NCBI GenBank assembly: GCA_021847535.1
Contig: JAJZMR010000078.1
Location: 1-7,907, forward strand
DNA from: a bacterium
Lineage (GTDB): Bacteria > Babelota > Babeliae > Babelales > Babelaceae
DNA length: 7,907 bases
Direction of reading: 5' to 3'
The position numbers were made by a program, and so were the translations under genes. Positions 6,563 to 7,907 of this stretch are shown here, in pieces. Every line of letters begins with the position of its first letter. Position 1 is the stretch's first letter. The notes beneath the pieces are model-generated. The model was not told the DNA's origin, did not search any database, and worked only from the letters and a program-made list of their open reading frames with translations.

Positions 6563-7219
6563 ATGCATAAAGATATGAGCCTACACGCACCATTATCACG
6601 AGAAAAGCTGCGTTCGCTCATTAATCAAAATAAACTTAACTGCATCGAAAAAGTGCTTGCCAAGCGATCAGATTATGTAACATTTGCATTTGAACGCTTA
6701 TATCACGAACACAATATTGATGCCGGGCTCAGATCAATCGAAGCATGCGGTTTTCAAACAGTACATATTATCGAAAATGAAAAACGGATCAACCCTTCAG
6801 TAACGGTGACCAAGGGCGCTGACTACTGGCTTACAATGAACCATTATGCACAACCAGAAACAAATAATGTTAAAAATTGCTTTGAAAAATTACATACACA
6901 AGGTTATAGGATTGTTGGTACAATGCCGACAAAAAAGGCCTATTCTATAGCGGATTTACCTCTTGATAAAAAAATAGCACTCGTTATAGGAAATGAACGA
7001 CTCGGCTTAAGTGATTACGCGCGCGAACATGTTGATACATACGTGACCATACCAATGTATGGATTTACCGAAAGTTTTAATGCCTCAGTAAGTGTTGCAC
7101 TTCTTGCTTATGAATTACGCAGAAGACTTGAGAAGGAAAATTTTGCATGGCATATTACTCAACAAGAACAATCGGATCTTGAATTGATATGGCTTACCCG
7201 CTTGATCAAAAAAAATTAA
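6563..7219 (+). CDS. trmH: TrmH/SpoU-family RNA 2'-O-methyltransferase, probably tRNA Gm18
   Basis: A 218-residue SPOUT-class enzyme. Motif 1, EHNIDAGLRSIEACGF (49-64), matches the family HN..A..R...A.G pattern, with N51 and R57 as the expected conserved Asn and catalytic Arg. The trefoil-knot SAM-binding region has LVIGNERLGLS (140-150), matching the (I/M)G.E..G motif, and IPMYGFTESFNASVSVALLAYELRR (163-187), equivalent to the IPM.G...SLNVSVA.A...YE pattern of TrmH. The overall arrangement (short N-terminal helices, knot domain, helical C terminus) resembles E. coli TrmH, which methylates the 2'-O of G18 in tRNA using S-adenosylmethionine. The substrate is inferred, because related enzymes modify rRNA. 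The C-terminal extension is shorter than in E. coli. ATG 6563 lies one base after the mlaD stop, with AGG at 6550-6552; ATG 6575 is an alternative start. It is a cytoplasmic passenger at the end of the operon. Confidence 0.9.
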   Translation: MHKDMSLHAPLSREKLRSLINQNKLNCIEKVLAKRSDYVTFAFERLYHEHNIDAGLRSIEACGFQTVHIIENEKRINPSVTVTKGADYWLTMNHYAQPETNNVKNCFEKLHTQGYRIVGTMPTKKAYSIADLPLDKKIALVIGNERLGLSDYAREHVDTYVTIPMYGFTESFNASVSVALLAYELRRRLEKENFAWHITQQEQSDLELIWLTRLIKKN

Positions 7220-7230
7220 TGAAAAATTCA

Positions 7231-7259
7231 TTGCGATTGCGAGAAATAAAGGCTATAAA
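7231..7259 (+). promoter_or_regulatory. Candidate sigma-70-like promoter for the small membrane protein gene
   Basis: TTGCGA (7231-7236) and TATAAA (7254-7259) are separated by exactly 17 bases and match the -35 and -10 consensus at 4/6 and 5/6 positions. Transcription would start near 7266, about 40 bases before ATG 7307. The site lies just after the trmH stop, so the following gene can be expressed independently of the secretion operon. It is a consensus match only. Confidence 0.45.
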
Positions 7260-7306
7260 ATAAGAATACGTCTTTTCGCATCGTATATTACTTAAAAAGG
7301 GCTTTA

Positions 7307-7675
7307 ATGAGCAAAAAATTATTTTTTTTAATTATTTTCTACACTATATCAATCCATGGGCCACTTATCTGCGTAGAAACAAATACATTTTTTCCACAAC
7401 CATCTTTTGATGAATTTGCCGAAAAAATACATGACACAGCCAATGATATAGTCAATGATTCCATGAGATCGTTCGCTTATTACGCTGGCGCGTCTGCATG
7501 TTTTTTGACGAGTGGAGGCCTTTTGATCCACACGCTCACGCGTCAGAATATCGGCTTTAATAAAAAAACAGTTTTGCTGACCGGTCTGTCAATAACAACG
7601 GCAGCACTCGGGACTCTGATGATTATTCATCCTGATATTTTTCGAGGCCGTGATCAAGAAATGATACTCACATAG
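7307..7675 (+). CDS. Small exported/membrane protein of unknown function
   Basis: The 122-residue product belongs to no family I know. It begins MSKKLFFLIIFYTISIHG, a signal peptide or first membrane anchor (about 4-22). A short acidic, amphipathic stretch follows (about 30-55). Two hydrophobic, small-residue-rich segments come next (about 57-76 and 87-106), separated by a short polar turn with RQNIGFNKK, which suggests a membrane hairpin. The tail RGRDQEMILT is short and polar. The start is supported by AAGGG (7297-7301) five bases upstream, and a promoter-like element lies at 7231-7259. Its stop codon falls exactly at the point where the convergent tadA-like frame stops resembling its family, so the natural C terminus may have been altered by that rearrangement. 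Confidence 0.7.
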   Translation: MSKKLFFLIIFYTISIHGPLICVETNTFFPQPSFDEFAEKIHDTANDIVNDSMRSFAYYAGASACFLTSGGLLIHTLTRQNIGFNKKTVLLTGLSITTAALGTLMIIHPDIFRGRDQEMILT

Positions 7676-7907
7676 CAGGGTTGCAGGGTTACATAGAGCG
7701 TACACCCTTCTAACCGCCAATCATCGAGCGCCTGACAAGCGGATGTAATTGCACGCACTTCTGCATGAGCGATCTGACAAACTTCTGCCTGAGTGAGATT
7801 ATAACCAGAACCCAGCAGATTACCCGTAGAAGAAACCACCAAAGCCCCAACCGGGATCTCCCCTAAATCATAGGCCTTAAGCGCGAAGGCATACGCCTGC
7901 TCCATAT
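7654..7907 (-). pseudogene. tadA: tRNA adenosine deaminase (TadA)-like gene, 3' end lost; 5' end beyond the window
   Basis: Read from the right edge on the minus strand, the frame encodes the N-terminal half of a TadA/CMP-dCMP deaminase fold: helix 1 (AYAFALKAYDLGEIPVGALVV), then AHAEVRAI with zinc-ligand His and catalytic Glu (H47, E49 from the ATG at 7905), then LEGCTLYVTLQPC (66-77). TadA converts A34 to inosine in tRNA-Arg. The family needs PCxxC, the second Cys being a zinc ligand. Here the sequence after PC is YVSIIS and a stop, so the second Cys and all later strands and helices are missing. The frame ends inside the 3' end of the convergent membrane protein gene. No other minus-strand frame there continues the TadA sequence, which argues against a simple frameshift. 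The true start may lie beyond the window, since family members usually have several residues before MEQAYAFAL. Alternatives are an assembly junction or a RibD/guanine deaminase relative. Confidence 0.72.
7675..7690. repeat. 8-bp tandem duplication at the tadA break, flanked by ACATAG direct repeats
   Basis: GCAGGGTT occurs twice in tandem (7675-7682 and 7683-7690). ACATAG occurs immediately before (7670-7675, sharing one base) and after (7691-7696). The pair sits where the tadA-like frame loses similarity and where the convergent gene stops. Confidence 0.75.

Noticed and set aside
7218..7232. Terminator after trmH: AATGAA / TTCATT inverted repeat around AAA
   Set aside because: The 6-bp stem is AT-rich and weak and no T run follows. 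It overlaps the -35 box of the candidate promoter.

Overview
The window is AT-rich and dominated by one long + strand run of genes for a double-membrane (Gram-negative) cell. It encodes a type II secretion/type IV pilus-like inner-membrane platform protein (GspF), five pseudopilins in the classical order G-H-I-J-K, an MCE/MlaD-type lipid-transfer protein and a TrmH-type tRNA methyltransferase. AT-rich composition, very tight packing and small secreted proteins without recognisable relatives would fit a host-dependent lineage such as Dependentiae (TM6). This is a guess from style and gene content, and no phylogenetic marker in the window proves it.

Layout. Bases 1-102 (minus) look like the 5' end of a group II intron whose body lies outside the window. 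It sits just downstream of a minus-strand gene (144-1124) for a secreted, mostly helical protein of unknown function. A 123-bp divergent intergenic region (1125-1247) separates that gene from the secretion cluster: gspF (1248-2477), gspG (2515-2928), gspH-like (2904-3443), gspI-like (3440-3850), gspJ-like (3847-4746), gspK (4743-5711). Then come mlaD-like (5734-6561) and trmH (6563-7219). Most of these genes overlap or nearly touch, so they probably form one translationally coupled operon. A promoter-like element at 7231-7259 precedes a small membrane protein gene (7307-7675). From the right edge a minus-strand tadA-like deaminase gene runs in. It loses its family similarity in the middle of the zinc-binding PCxxC motif, exactly where it meets the stop codon of the small membrane protein gene.

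How the genes work together. GspF anchors assembly in the inner membrane. GspG is the major subunit of the pseudopilus, and H, I, J and K would form its priming tip complex. The ATPase (GspE), secretin (GspD), prepilin peptidase (GspO) and GspC/L/M are absent here and must be encoded elsewhere if the machine works. The MCE protein is a separate envelope function (lipid traffic) placed in the same transcript, and TrmH is a tRNA-modifying passenger. I found no defence system, CRISPR array, tRNA or rRNA. The least ordinary parts are the two edges (intron end, broken deaminase) and details inside the pseudopilin cluster.
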